Shown here in pieces: positions 29,080 through 39,097 of a stretch of DNA of 56,321 bases. The notes beneath the pieces are model-generated. The model saw only the letters and a program-made list of their open reading frames with translations. It searched no databases and had not been told where the DNA came from. A program made the position numbers and the translations under genes. The stretch is from DASVBE01 sp963770375 (GTDB lineage: Bacteria > Actinomycetota > Actinomycetes > Streptosporangiales > Streptosporangiaceae): NCBI GenBank assembly GCA_963770375.1, contig CAVYPM010000004.1:1-56321 (forward strand). Reading direction: 5' to 3'. How positions within the stretch are numbered: the stretch's first letter is position 1; every line of letters begins with the position of its first letter.

Positions 29080-29954
29080 CGCCGCACCGCCTGAGCCTGG
29101 TCGAACAGCCGTTCACCGAGCATGTTGACGGCGATCACCACGGCCACGATGCACAGGCCGGCCGAGAGCGCGGGCAGCGGGTAGCCCTGCGGGATGCCGG
29201 TCTGGTTCTCCGAGATCATCACGCCCCAGTTGGCGGTGGGCGGCTGCACGCCGAGGCCGAGGAAGGAGATCGCGGCCAGGTCGACCATGGCGTACCCGAA
29301 CAGGATGGTGGCCTGCGCGACGATCAGCGGCGCGATGTTGGGGATCAGGTGCCGCAGGCAGATCACGGTGGCTTTGGCGCCCTGCACCTCCAGCGCGGCC
29401 ACGTACGGCTGGCTGCGCTCCTTCAGCGCCGCGCCGCGGAGCACCCGGGCCACGTACGGCATGTAGGCGACGGACAGGGCCAGCGCGGCGGCGGTCAGGC
29501 CGGCCCCGAACACCGCCGCGGCCAGCACCGCGAGCAGGATGCCGGGGAACGCGAACAGGATGTCGAGACCGGCGGAGATCGCCGCGTCCGCCGGGCCGCG
29601 CCGCCAGGCCGCGATGATCGCGAGCAGGCTGCCCGCGGTGACGCTGATCGCCACCACGGCCAGCGGGCCGAGCATCGACGACCGGGCGCCGGCCAGCAGC
29701 CGGGAGAACACGTCCCGGCCCTGGTAGTCGAACCCGAGCAGGTGCCCGCCGCCCGGGCCGACCCAGGCCAGCGACAGGTTGGGCAGGTTCGGCGGGTAGG
29801 GCGCGAGCAGCGGCCCGAATATCGCGGCCAGCGTGGCCGCGATGATCACCGCCGCGGAGATCATCCCTATCGGGCCCGTGGCCCGCAGCACCGATCCGAT
29901 GCTCCGGCCGCGGCGGGCGGTCACCGGCGCCATCAGCCGGCCGGTGGCGGTCAC
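29076..29954 (-). CDS. ABC transporter permease (DppC/OppC type)
   Basis: 292 residues. It has a cytosolic N-terminus, one membrane helix, a periplasm-type loop with LGFDYQGRDVFSRLLAGAR (the conserved GTDxxGRDxxSR block), and five more helices. The EAA-like coupling motif lies around AALEVQGAKATVICLRHLIPNI. Second permease of the importer. It overlaps its neighbours by four bases on both sides. Confidence 0.92.
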   Translation of the reverse strand: MTATGRLMAPVTARRGRSIGSVLRATGPIGMISAAVIIAATLAAIFGPLLAPYPPNLPNLSLAWVGPGGGHLLGFDYQGRDVFSRLLAGARSSMLGPLAVVAISVTAGSLLAIIAAWRRGPADAAISAGLDILFAFPGILLAVLAAAVFGAGLTAAALALSVAYMPYVARVLRGAALKERSQPYVAALEVQGAKATVICLRHLIPNIAPLIVAQATILFGYAMVDLAAISFLGLGVQPPTANWGVMISENQTGIPQGYPLPALSAGLCIVAVVIAVNMLGERLFDQAQAVRR

Positions 29955-30898
29955 CCCCTACCGCCCAGCGTCACCCGCGGGTCCAGCGCCGCGTAGAGCA
30001 CGTCGACCACCACGTTGACCACGACGAACGCGGTGACCAGCACCAGCGAGATGCCCTGCACCACGGCCAGGTCCTTGGATTCGGCGGCCTGCACCAGGTA
30101 GGCGCCCAGGCCGTTCAGGCTGAAGGCGGTCTCCACCACCGCGGCCACCGCGATCAGCGAGGCGATCGTGATGCCGGTCACGGTGGTGATCGGGATGGCC
30201 GCGTTGCGCAGGATGTGCCGCTGGATCAGCTGGCGGCCAGGGATGCCGCGGCTCACCGCGGTCTGCACGTGCTCCCGCTCACCTTCCTCGCGGACCGAGG
30301 CCCGGGTGACCCGGGCGACGATGGCCAGCGAGGAGACGGCCAGCGCGATCGCGGGCAGTGTGAGGTGCCGGACGTTGTCCAGGAGGCTGGTCCCGTTGCC
30401 GAGCGCCGGGAACCAGCCCAGCTGCACGGCGAAGACCAGGATCAGCACGATCGCGGCGACGAATGCGGGGATCGCCGCGGACACCGCGGTGACCACCAGC
30501 GTGCTGGTGTCCAGCCGGCCCGGCCGCAGCCCGGCCAGCAGCCCCAGGCCGATGCCGATCGCGCAGATCAGCAGCGACGCGTACAGCACCAGGCCGGCCG
30601 TGGTCCAGACCCGCTGGGCGATCAGCGTGGACACGTTCTCGCGCAGCGTGATCGACAGGCCCAGGTTGCCGTGCAGCGCGTCGCTCAGCCAGTACCAGTA
30701 CTGGGCCAGGAACGGCTGGTCCAGGTGATAGCGGTGCTCGAGCACCGCGATGCTGGACGGGGGCAGGGACCGGCCGCCGGACAGCGCCGCGATCGGGTTG
30801 CCCGGCGCCAGGTACATCGCCGCGAAGATCACGAAGCTCGCGATGAGCAGGCTGGCCACCAGCATGGCCAGCCTGCGCGCGAAGAACTTCCAGCGCAC
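29951..30898 (-). CDS. ABC transporter permease (DppB/OppB type)
   Basis: 315 residues. It begins with the membrane helix MLVASLLIASFVIFAAMYLAPGNP typical of DppB, with later helices and the coupling segment VQTAVSRGIPGRQLIQRHILRNA. It forms the channel heterodimer with the DppC-type protein. Starts 15 bp after the binding-protein gene stop. Confidence 0.92.
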   Translation of the reverse strand: MRWKFFARRLAMLVASLLIASFVIFAAMYLAPGNPIAALSGGRSLPPSSIAVLEHRYHLDQPFLAQYWYWLSDALHGNLGLSITLRENVSTLIAQRVWTTAGLVLYASLLICAIGIGLGLLAGLRPGRLDTSTLVVTAVSAAIPAFVAAIVLILVFAVQLGWFPALGNGTSLLDNVRHLTLPAIALAVSSLAIVARVTRASVREEGEREHVQTAVSRGIPGRQLIQRHILRNAAIPITTVTGITIASLIAVAAVVETAFSLNGLGAYLVQAAESKDLAVVQGISLVLVTAFVVVNVVVDVLYAALDPRVTLGGRG

Positions 30899-30913
30899 CG
30901 GCCTGGCCGCCGG

Positions 30914-32576
30914 CTAGCTGGTCCCGCCCAGGCTGTTGGCCCAGGGCGCGAACATGTAGGCGAACGAGACCGTGGCCCCGGTGAGCTTCTTGCTGATCGC
31001 CAGCACGGACGTCGGCTGGACGTTCGGGATCCACGGCAGCTGCTGGACGGTGAGCTGCTCCGCCTTGACGATCAGCGCGGCCCGCTTGTCCGGGTCGGCC
31101 GTGCTGCGGGCCTGCTCCATGGCCGCGATGATGGCCGGGTCGTGGAACTGGTCGTAGTTCTGCGAGCCCTCAGGAAGGACGAAGGTGGACAGCATGGCCG
31201 CCGGGTCGGCGTAGTCGCCGTAGTTGACGGTCAGGAACCCGTCGACACCCACCCGGGCCTTAGGGTCGATGAAGAAGTTGATGAAGTTCTGCGCCGACAC
31301 CGACTTGAGCTTGACGTTCAGCCCGATCGCCTGGGCGGCGGCCTGATAGGCGCCGGTCACCGCGGCGATGTCGGACAGCTGGCTGGAGGTGCCGATCGTG
31401 ATGGTCTTGCCCGTCGCGCCGGCCTGCTGGACGAGCTTCTTGGCCGCGGCGATGTTCTGGGTCATCACCGGCGCCTTGGCGTAGGCGGCGTCGAACACGC
31501 TCTTGCCGTAGCCGAACGTGCCCGGGTTGGACAGCCACCGCGGCATCAGCGCCGCGCCCCGGTACACCGAGTCGATGATGCCCTGTCGGTCCAGGGCCAT
31601 CGACAGCGCCCGGCGGACCCGCACGTCACCCAGCGCGCCCTTGAGGCTGGACACGATGAACGCGTCGGTCAGCCAGCCCGGGCCCTGGTAGACCTTGACG
31701 TTGGTGCTCTTCTCCAGCTGGTCCAGGGTGGCTATGCCGACGGCGTAGTTGCCCTGGATCCCCCCGGTCAGCAGGCCCGAGGTAAGCGTTGAGGTGTCCG
31801 GCACGCCCTTGAGCGTGATCTGCTGGACTAGGGCCTTGGTGCTGCCCTGCCAGTAGTCCGGGTTGGCCGTCGCGACCACCCCGGTGCCCGGCGCGAACGA
31901 CTTCAGCTCGTACGCGCCGGTGCACATGATCTTCCCGGACGGGGTCCCGTAGTTCTTGCCCTGCTGCTGGACGACGCTCTTCTCGATGACCACGCCGGGC
32001 ATCGAGGCGAGCTCACCCTCCAGCCAGTAGTCCGGCTGCTTGAGCGTGATCGTCACCTGGTTGCTGCCGGTGGCCTTGACCGAGGACACCCGGGTGAACA
32101 CCTGAAGGTAGAAGCCGCCCAGCTTCGGGTCCATCGCACGCTTCAGGCTGTAGACGACGTCGGCGGCAGTGACCGGGTTGCCGTCCCAGAACTTCGCCCC
32201 GGACTTGATCGTGAACACGAACGTGGTCGGCGACGGGTTCGCGACCGTGGCCAGGCCGGGCCCCACGGAGCCGTCGGGCGCCTGGCGCAGCAGCGACTCG
32301 CACATCAGCGACACCGCGGTGTTCTCCGGGTAGTCGAACGCGTAGATCGGGTCGAGCGAGTTCACGTCCCGGTACACGGCCCAGACCACCGAGGACACGG
32401 GCTTGGTGCCCGCGGGCGACGTGGCCACGAGCCCCTTGGTCGGCGACACGTTGCCGGCGCTGCTGCCGCCGCCACCGCCGCCGGAAGAAGGGGCGGAGCG
32501 GCCGCAGGCAGCTCGCGGCCAGCGCGAGAGCAGTGACGGCGGCTACGGCCGCCCACCGGTTAGGTCTGCGGGCCAT
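30914..32576 (-). CDS. ABC transporter substrate-binding lipoprotein (SBP_bac_5 family; frameshifted in linker)
   Basis: ATG 32576, six bases after GAGGAG, opens a lipoprotein signal (RWAAVAAVTALALAASC with lipobox LAASC). One base is out of register near the CTGCGGCCGC at about 32505. After it the mature part reads SAPSSGGGGGSSAGN, then the SBP_bac_5 fold: DPIYAFDYPENTAVSLMCESLL, TFVFTIKSGAKFWDGNPVTAADVVYSLKRAMD, VRRALSMALDRQGII. About 550 residues, normal for the family. Binds oligopeptide-like or other amide solutes on the outer membrane face and delivers them to the DppBC-like channel. It follows the amidohydrolase gene by 45 bp. Confidence 0.88.
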
Positions 32577-32620
32577 TTGTTCTCCTCATTACTCGCGCGA
32601 ACCGTGCTCGGCTGGCGGGC

Positions 32621-34259
32621 TCACTGCTGGTAGGCGAGATCGCCGCGGACCCAGGTCTGCCGGACCGAGGCCAGGCAGATCTCGGCCGCGGGAAGGTGCG
32701 CCAGGTCGGCGTCGACCACGGCGAAGTCGGCGTCCAGGCCGGGCCGGATCGCGCCGGCCTCGTCGTCCCGGCCGTTCACCCGGGCGCTGCCCGAGGTGTA
32801 GGCGGCCAGCGCGACCGGCAGGCTGATCGCCTGGCCGGGCAGGAACGGGTCCGCGCCGGTCCCGCCGGCGCTGGCCGGCAGGCTCCGGTTGACCGCGACG
32901 TGCGTGCCCCACAGCGGGTTCGGGCTGCTCACCGGCCAGTCGCTGCCCGCGCACAGCGGTGCGCCCGCGGCGACCAGGGACCCGAACGGGTACTGCCAGC
33001 CGGAGCGGCGCTCGCCGAGGAACGGGATCGTCAGGTCGTCCATCTGCGGCTCGTGGGTGGCCCACAGCGCCTGGATGTTCGCGGTGGCCGACAGCTGCGC
33101 GAACCGCGGGATGTCGTCGGGGTGGATCACCTGGAGGTGGGCCAGGTGATGGCGGAGCACGCGGGCGCCGCTGGCGGTGCGGGCGGCCTCGATGGCGTCC
33201 AGCGCGTTGCGCACGGCCCGGTCGCCGAGGGCGTGGAAGTGGACCTGGAAACCCTCGGCGTCCAGGGCGGTCACGAAGCGGGGGAGCTCGGCCGGGTCGA
33301 TGAAGTCGAGCCCGGCGTGCCCGCTGTCGCACCCGTCGCCGTCCAGGTACGGCTCGAGCATGGCCGCGGTGTGGTTCTCGGCCACCCCGTCCAGCATCAT
33401 CTTCACGCTGGTGGCGCGGAACCGGCCGGCCTGGCCGATCCGCCGCCGCTCCAGGAGCTCGGGCAGCTGGTCCAGGCCCCGGTTCCGGTCCCACCACAGC
33501 GCGCCGGTCACGGTGGCCGTCAGCGTCCCGGCGCTGGCCGCGCGCAGGTAGGCGCCCAGCGGGTCGGCCTCGCCCAGGGAGCTGCCGATGATCGCGTCCT
33601 GCCAGCCGGTGAGGCCGAGCGAGAGCAGGTGCTGCTGGGCGGCCAGCAGTGCCTCATACCAGTCGTCCTCGGTGACTTCCGGGAGCAGCCCGGTGATCAG
33701 CCGGGTGGCGCCCTCCTGGAGCATGCCGGTGGGCTGCGCCGGCCGCGTCCCGCTCGATCCGGCCGTCGGCCGGGTCCGGGGTGGCCGCGGTGATGCCGGC
33801 CAGCTCCAGTGCGCGGGAGCTGACCCAGGCGCCGTGCCCGTCCCGGTTCGGCAGGTAGACCGGGCGATCACCGACGATCGCGTCCAGCGGCTCCTTGGTG
33901 GGCGTCCCGCCCGGGAAGGAGTCCATCGACCAGCCGCCGCCGGTGATCCACTCCTCGTCCGGGTGCGCCTGGGCGTAGGCCGCGATCAGCTCCAGGTAGC
34001 CCGCGGCGGACGTGGCCGGCCGCAGGTCGCAGTGCTGCAGCTGGTCCCCGGCGAAGACCGGGTGCGCGTGGGCGTCGATGAAGCCGGGCAGCAGCGTGCC
34101 GCCGTCCAGGTCGATGACCTCGGCGCCGCCCGCCGCGGTGGCCGGGCCCACTTCGGTGATCTTCCCGGCCCGGACCCGGACGCTGGTGCCCGCCGGGAGG
34201 AAGCCCTGGCCGTCGAACACAGTGCCGCCGGAGAACAGGACTTCGTCGCCGGATCGCAC
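32621..34259 (-). CDS. Amidohydrolase of the YtcJ type (frameshifted)
   Basis: The start GTG 34259 has GGGAGG five bases upstream and about a 20-base leader from the promoter at 34288-34316. The N-terminal part has the strand GGTVFDGQGFLPAG and the metal motif HxH in LPGFIDAHAHPVFAG. The frame shifts once near 33740-33750 and continues with TGMLQEGAT. Later motifs are VHFHALGDRAV, VLRHHLAHLQVIHPDD and APLCAGSDWPV, supplying His and Asp ligands of the amidohydrolase barrel. About 545 residues, typical for YtcJ-like metallo-hydrolases that cleave amide or C-N bonds. First gene of the long leftward operon, controlled from the TetR operator. Confidence 0.85.
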
Positions 34260-34287
34260 ATGGGCCTCCCTGGCACTGAATATGGGG

Positions 34288-34316
34288 ATTAGACCAGTGG
34301 ACAAAGCCACTGTCAA
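34288..34316 (-). promoter_or_regulatory. Promoter of the amidohydrolase-ABC importer-amidase operon
   Basis: Read leftward, TTGACA (34316-34311), a 17-base spacer and TCTAAT (34293-34288) form a near-consensus housekeeping promoter. Transcription would start near 34281, about 20 bases before the GTG of the amidohydrolase. The spacer contains a perfect inverted repeat, so a repressor bound there would block polymerase. Confidence 0.75.
34295..34312. promoter_or_regulatory. Probable TetR operator inside the promoter spacer
   Basis: CAGTGG-ACAAAG-CCACTG is a perfect inverted repeat with 6-bp arms and a 6-base spacer. It lies between the -35 and -10 boxes of the leftward promoter and about 90 bases upstream of the divergent TetR gene, the usual place for a TetR-type operator. 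The link to this TetR protein is inferred from position. Confidence 0.65.
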
Positions 34317-34398
34317 CGCCTATGACAAAGGGGTGGAATCGTTACAATCGCCCGAGCACGTCGCTCTGGACGGCCCGGCGAAAGACAAGGCAGGGACG

Positions 34399-35123
34399 AT
34401 GACAGGCAGAGCCGCGGGGCGCCGTCCGCCGCAGCCCCCGCAGCCCCGGGGGCTGCGCCGGGGGAGCCTCACGCCGGAACTGATCGTCAAGGAGAGCCTG
34501 CGGCTGCTGGACTCCGACACGTCTGCGGGTTCAGCCTGCCCAAGCTCGGCCGGGCCCTGGGCGCCGACCCGACCGCGGTGTACCGGCACTTCCCCAGCAA
34601 GGACGACCTCGTGCTGGCCATCGCCGACGCGCTCATCGAGGAGGCCACGGCCGGCGTCTCGCTGCAGGACTGCTGGGTCGACACGCTGGCGGAATCCGCC
34701 CGGCGGCTGCGCCGCACCTACCTGGCGCACCCGGCGGCCGCGGCGCTGTCCGCCTGCCGGACCACGCAGCGCCCGGCCGAGATGCGGATCGTGAACGTCA
34801 TCATCGGCGCGGTGCGGGCGGCCGGGTTCGAGGGCGCCGAGGCGGCCGTGGTCTACCGGTCGCTGGGCGACTTCTCGCTGTTCTGGTCGGGCGGCGAGGC
34901 GGCCTTCTGGGCCCTGGACGAGAAGGCGCAGCAGACCGACCGGGCCGCGTGGACCCGGGCCTACCTGGCCGCGGGCGAGGACGAGTTCCCGCACATCTTC
35001 GCGGTCCGCGACGAGCTGCCGAAGGTCGCCGACGACGACATCTTCGAGACGATCCTGTCGCTGGTCCTGGCCGGGCTGATGCGGCGGGCCCCGCGCCCGT
35101 GTGCCTGCGGGACCCATCAGTGA
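34399..35123 (+). CDS. TetR-family transcriptional regulator (frameshifted)
   Basis: The start is ATG 34399. After a basic Pro-rich leader the helix SLTPELIVKESLRLLDSD begins the HTH domain. Near 34520 one base is out of register, and the domain continues in the other frame with FSLPKLGRALGADPTAVYRHFPSKDDLV, the TetR recognition helix signature. The C-terminal 140 residues form the ligand and dimer domain. About 240 residues in total. Divergent from the amide-catabolic operon and followed by a second amidase gene; it probably represses both directions until the substrate or a product binds. Confidence 0.78.
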
Positions 35124-35195
35124 AGGTCAGCGAGTACACGGACCCCGACGCGGTGGCGCTGGCCGCGCCGCCGCGCCGGGTGAGAGGAGCTGACG

Positions 35196-36626
35196 TTGGG
35201 ATCAGGCACGCACGATGAGTTCTGGCGCTGGACCGCCACGCAGATCGCCCGGGCGGTCGCGGCGGGCCAGGTCTCGGCGCGCGAGGTGACGGAGAGCTGC
35301 CTGGCGCGGATCGACGCGGTCAACCCGGAGCTGAACGCGCTTGTCGAGGTGCGGGCGGAGGAGTCGCTGCAGGCCGCCGCCGAGGCAGACCGGCGCACCG
35401 CGTCCGGGGCGGAGCTCGGCCCGCTGCACGGCGTGCCGGTGGCGATCAAGGCGAACACCGACCAGGCGGGTCACGCGACCACCGACGGCGTGGTCGCGTT
35501 CCGGGACAACATCGCCGCGGCGGACAGCCCGCAGGTGGCCAGCCTCCGGCGGGCCGGGGCGATCCTGGTCGGCCGGAGCAACTGCCCGGCGTTCTCGTTC
35601 CGCTGGATGACGGCCAACGACCTGCACGGCCGGACGCTGAACCCGTGGGACCGGGGCCGCACGCCGGGCGGTTCCAGCGGCGGGGCCAGCTCAGCGGTGG
35701 CGTCCGGCATGGTGCCGGTCGCGCACGGCAACGACATCGGCGGGTCGATCCGCTACCCGGCCTACACCTGCGGGATCGCCGGGCTGCGGCCGACACCCGG
35801 CCGGGTCGCGAGTGCCTTCACCCCGGCCGAGATGGACTTCCCGCTCGCCTCCCAGTACATGGCGGTGGACGGGCCGCTGGCCCGGTCGGCCGGCGATCTC
35901 CGCCTGGCCCTGCGGGGGATGGCGGATCCGGACCCGCGTGACCCGGTGCACGTCCCGGGGGCGCCCGCGGCACCGCCCGCGGAGCGGCCGATCCGGGTCG
36001 CGCTGGTCCGTGATCATGGGGTCGCCACCCCGGCGGCCGCCGTCAGCACGGCGCTGGACCAGGCCGCGGGCTGGCTGGCGGACGCGGGCTACGCCGTGGA
36101 GGAGGCGGAGCTGCCGCTGGTGGCCGAGGCGTACCGGCTGTGGTGGCTGCTGGTCATGGAGGAATTCCGGCTGCTCATGCCCATGGTGGAGCAGATGGGC
36201 GACGACGGGATGAAGAAGGCGGCGGAGTACTACTACGCGGTCGCGGCGGAGTGGTGGGGGAGCCAGCCGGGGCTCGGTGAGTACCTGACCGGGTACGCCC
36301 GGCGCGGCACGCTGATGCGGATGCTGAGCGAGTTCATGGCGCGGTACCCGCTGGTGCTCCTGCCGGTCTCCGCCGAGCAGGCGTTCGCCCAGGACGAGGA
36401 CATCGCCAGCCTGGAGAGCGCGCGGCGGGTCATCGCGGCCCAGGCGTCAATGATGGCGGTCCCGGTGCTCGGCTTCCCGGCGGTATCCGTGCCGACCGGC
36501 GTGGCCGGCGGGCTGCCGGCCGGGGTTCAGCTGGTCGGCCGCCGGTTCGACGAGGACGGCATCCTGGACGCGGCCGGGGTGATCGAGGCCCGGGCCGGCG
36601 TCTTCACCCCCATCGACCCGCGTTAG
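35196..36626 (+). CDS. Amidase (amidase-signature family), second copy
   Basis: 476 residues. The start is TTG 35196: GAGAGGAG lies about seven bases upstream and no ATG fits. Lys85 (VAIKANTDQ), the cis-serine in TPGGSSGGASSA (160-161) and Ser184 in GNDIGGSIRYP form the intact triad. It shares spacing with the amidase at 25780 but little sequence outside the core, so the two are distant paralogues and probably act on different amides. It follows the TetR gene by 72 bp and precedes the acyl-CoA ligase by 25 bp, suggesting the acid it releases is activated by that ligase. Confidence 0.9.
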   Translation: MGSGTHDEFWRWTATQIARAVAAGQVSAREVTESCLARIDAVNPELNALVEVRAEESLQAAAEADRRTASGAELGPLHGVPVAIKANTDQAGHATTDGVVAFRDNIAAADSPQVASLRRAGAILVGRSNCPAFSFRWMTANDLHGRTLNPWDRGRTPGGSSGGASSAVASGMVPVAHGNDIGGSIRYPAYTCGIAGLRPTPGRVASAFTPAEMDFPLASQYMAVDGPLARSAGDLRLALRGMADPDPRDPVHVPGAPAAPPAERPIRVALVRDHGVATPAAAVSTALDQAAGWLADAGYAVEEAELPLVAEAYRLWWLLVMEEFRLLMPMVEQMGDDGMKKAAEYYYAVAAEWWGSQPGLGEYLTGYARRGTLMRMLSEFMARYPLVLLPVSAEQAFAQDEDIASLESARRVIAAQASMMAVPVLGFPAVSVPTGVAGGLPAGVQLVGRRFDEDGILDAAGVIEARAGVFTPIDPR

Positions 36627-36651
36627 CGCAGGCAGGCCAGGCAGGAGAGGC

Positions 36652-38541
36652 ATGGAAGCCACTGCGGAAGAAGCCGGCACAGGGTCTGCCGGTACGGGGT
36701 CTGCCAGCACAGAGTCTGCCAGCACGGGGGCGGCGCTGTTCGCGGCGCCGGAGGTCGTGTCCCGGCCGGCCGGGGACGGGTGCCTGCTGCTGTCGTCGGC
36801 GCAGCCCCTGGGCCCGTATCCGGTGACGGTGGTCCACAGCCTGCGGGACTGGGCGGTCCGTAACCCCGGCGCGCCGCTGGTGGCCGAGCGGGCCGCGGAC
36901 GGGTCCTGGCGGGCCTGCTCGTACGGCGAGGCGGCGACGGCGGCGGACTCGATCGGCCAGGCGCTGCTGGACCTGGGGCTGGGCCCGGACCGGCCGCTGC
37001 TGATCCTGTCCGGCAACAGCGTCGATCATCTGCTGGTGATGCTCGGCGCGATGACGGCGGGCATCCCGGTGGCGCCGGTCAGCGTGGCGTACTCGCTGCA
37101 GAGCCGCGATCACGCCCGGATCCGGGCGGTCACGGACCTGATCGCGCCGGGTGCGGTGTTCGCCGACGATGCCGGGCGGTTCGGGCCCGCGCTGGACGCG
37201 ATCGGGGAGGTGCCCGCGATCGTGGCCGCGGGGGAGCGCCCTGGCGCCCGGCGGCTTTCTGACCTGGCCGCGACCGCGCCGGGGCCCGGCCTGGCCGCGG
37301 CGTTCGCCGGGCTGGCGCCGGACGGGATCGCGAAGATCCTCTTCACCTCGGGCTCGACCGGGATGCCCAAGGGCGTGCTGAACACGCACCGGATGCTGAC
37401 CGCCAACATGCAGATGATGCTGCAGGTGTGGCCGTTCCTGACCAGGGCCCGTCCGGTCATGGTGGACTGGCTGCCGTGGAGCCACACGTTCGGCGGCAAC
37501 CACGACATCAACATGATCATTACGACCGGGGGGACGCTGTACATCGACGGCGGGCGGCCGGCGCCGGGGCTGTTCGCCCAGACCATCGCCAACCTCACCG
37601 ACGTGCCGCCGACCATCTTCCTCAGCGTGCCCGCCGGGTACGCCCAGCTGGTGCCGGCGCTGGAGGCCGACCCGGCGTTCGCCGCCCGGTTCTTCTCCCG
37701 GCTGCAGCTCATCTTCAACGCCGGGGCGGCCCTGCCCGCGGCGCTGCGCGAGCGGATCGCCGCCGCCGCCGCCCAGGCGGGCCGCGATCAGATCCCGGTC
37801 ACCGGTGCGTGGGGCGCCACCGAGACCGCCCCGGCCGCGACCGCGGCGCACTACCCGTACACCGACGCGCGGTGCATCGGGATACCGCTGCCCGGAACGG
37901 AGATCAAGCTCGTCCCGGCCGAGGGCGCCTACGAGATCCGGGTCAAGGGCCCGAACGTCACCCCGGGCTACTTCGCCCGCCCGGACCTGACCGCGGAGGC
38001 GTTCGACGAGGAGGGGTTCTACCGGTCCGGCGACGCCGTCGCGCTGGCCGACCCCGGCGACCCGAACGCGGGCCTGGTCTTCCGCGGCCGGATCGCCGAG
38101 GACTTCAAGCTCGCCACCGGCACGTTCGTGCGGGTCGGGGCGCTGCGCACGGCGCTGCTCTCGTGTGCGCCGGTGCTGTCGGACGCGGTGATCACCGGCC
38201 AGGACCGGCCGTTCGCCGGCGCGCTGGCCTGGCTCAACGCGACCGAGGCCCGCGCCCTTCTGGGCGCCGGGGCGCCCCAGGACGGCGAGCTGGTGGTCAG
38301 CGATGAGCTGGCGAAGACCCTCGCCCAGGCCCTGGCCGGGCATAACGCGGGGGCGGGGTCGGCCGCCAGGGTCGAGCGGCTGGCCGTCCTGACCCGGCCG
38401 CCGGACCTGGACGCCGGGGAGATCACCGACAAGGGCTACATCAACCAGCGGCGCGTGCTTGACCGCCGGGCCGCCCTCATCGAGCTGCTCTACGCCGACC
38501 CGCCGCCCCCGGGCGTCATCACCCCGTCTGCGGCCATCTGA
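36652..38541 (+). CDS. Feruloyl-CoA-synthetase-like AMP-forming acyl-CoA ligase
   Basis: 629 residues, start ATG with AGGAGAGG just upstream. The AMP-binding P-loop is FTSGSTGMPKG (about residue 235), followed by WLPWSHTFGGNHDINMIITTGGTLYIDGG, a segment characteristic of feruloyl-CoA synthetases; then NAGAALP, GAWGATETAPAAT (adenine motif) and YRSGDAV. The C-terminal hinge reads GRIAEDFKLATGTFVRVG. The family position suggests activation of a hydroxycinnamate or other aryl acid with ATP and CoA. The N-terminus carries a Thr/Ser/Ala repeat from three 15-bp units (36684-36728). Probably co-transcribed with the amidase. Confidence 0.85.
   Translation: MEATAEEAGTGSAGTGSASTESASTGAALFAAPEVVSRPAGDGCLLLSSAQPLGPYPVTVVHSLRDWAVRNPGAPLVAERAADGSWRACSYGEAATAADSIGQALLDLGLGPDRPLLILSGNSVDHLLVMLGAMTAGIPVAPVSVAYSLQSRDHARIRAVTDLIAPGAVFADDAGRFGPALDAIGEVPAIVAAGERPGARRLSDLAATAPGPGLAAAFAGLAPDGIAKILFTSGSTGMPKGVLNTHRMLTANMQMMLQVWPFLTRARPVMVDWLPWSHTFGGNHDINMIITTGGTLYIDGGRPAPGLFAQTIANLTDVPPTIFLSVPAGYAQLVPALEADPAFAARFFSRLQLIFNAGAALPAALRERIAAAAAQAGRDQIPVTGAWGATETAPAATAAHYPYTDARCIGIPLPGTEIKLVPAEGAYEIRVKGPNVTPGYFARPDLTAEAFDEEGFYRSGDAVALADPGDPNAGLVFRGRIAEDFKLATGTFVRVGALRTALLSCAPVLSDAVITGQDRPFAGALAWLNATEARALLGAGAPQDGELVVSDELAKTLAQALAGHNAGAGSAARVERLAVLTRPPDLDAGEITDKGYINQRRVLDRRAALIELLYADPPPPGVITPSAAI
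36684..36728 (+). repeat. Three imperfect 15-bp tandem units
   Basis: Units start GTCTGCC at 36684, 36699 and 36714 and differ at a few bases. They encode the low-complexity N-terminal tail of the acyl-CoA ligase and have no apparent structural role. Confidence 0.8.
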
Positions 38542-38727
38542 TGGGGCCCGGCCGCCGTTCCGGTACTGACTGAGCGGTCGTCAGGGGCCTTCACCCAGGC
38601 CGCCGGGCCGCCCCGGAACCCTGACGACCTGCTTGGATACCATGGTCGTGGCCGTGCTTGCGCCCCTCTCCAGGTAACTGGCGAGCACGGTCCGCAGGGT
38701 CAGGGCGCTTTGCCGGAAGGACGCGCC

Positions 38728-39093
38728 ATGACCCAGACCATGCTTGCGATCGCCGCCTCGTCGGCGGGCGTTCTGATGGGACTTGCCCCCGTGCTGCAGA
38801 TCCGCCGGATGCTGCGCGAGCGGTCCTCCGCGCAGGTGTCCGTCGGGTACTTCCTGATCCTGCTGGCCGGGTTCCTGCTCTGGATCGCCTACGGGATCTC
38901 GCTGCGGAACCCGGCGCTGATCGTCCCCAACAGCGTCGCCCTGCTGATCACCGCGGCAGTGATCACCGTCGCGCTGAGGCTCCGCCGCCGGGCCACCGTA
39001 TCCCGTCAAGACAGGGCTGACGCCGCGGGTAGATTGCGTCCGGGCCGGTCGGGCGGGCCGGTAACCGGTTTGCCGGAAAACGCGGGAGAATGA
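38728..39093 (+). CDS. SemiSWEET-like small membrane protein
   Basis: 121 residues from ATG 38728 (GGAAGGACGC upstream). Three helices: MLAIAASSAGVLMGLAPVLQ, VSVGYFLILLAGFLLWIAYG and VALLITAAVITVALRL. The APVLQ motif takes the place of the PQ signature (Pro then Val-Leu-Gln), so it is a divergent PQ-loop member. The layout fits a half-transporter that works as a dimer, possibly for sugars. The basic tail of about 30 residues is unusual. It ends five bases before the next gene. Confidence 0.75.
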   Translation: MTQTMLAIAASSAGVLMGLAPVLQIRRMLRERSSAQVSVGYFLILLAGFLLWIAYGISLRNPALIVPNSVALLITAAVITVALRLRRRATVSRQDRADAAGRLRPGRSGGPVTGLPENAGE

Positions 39094-39097
39094 GCCG

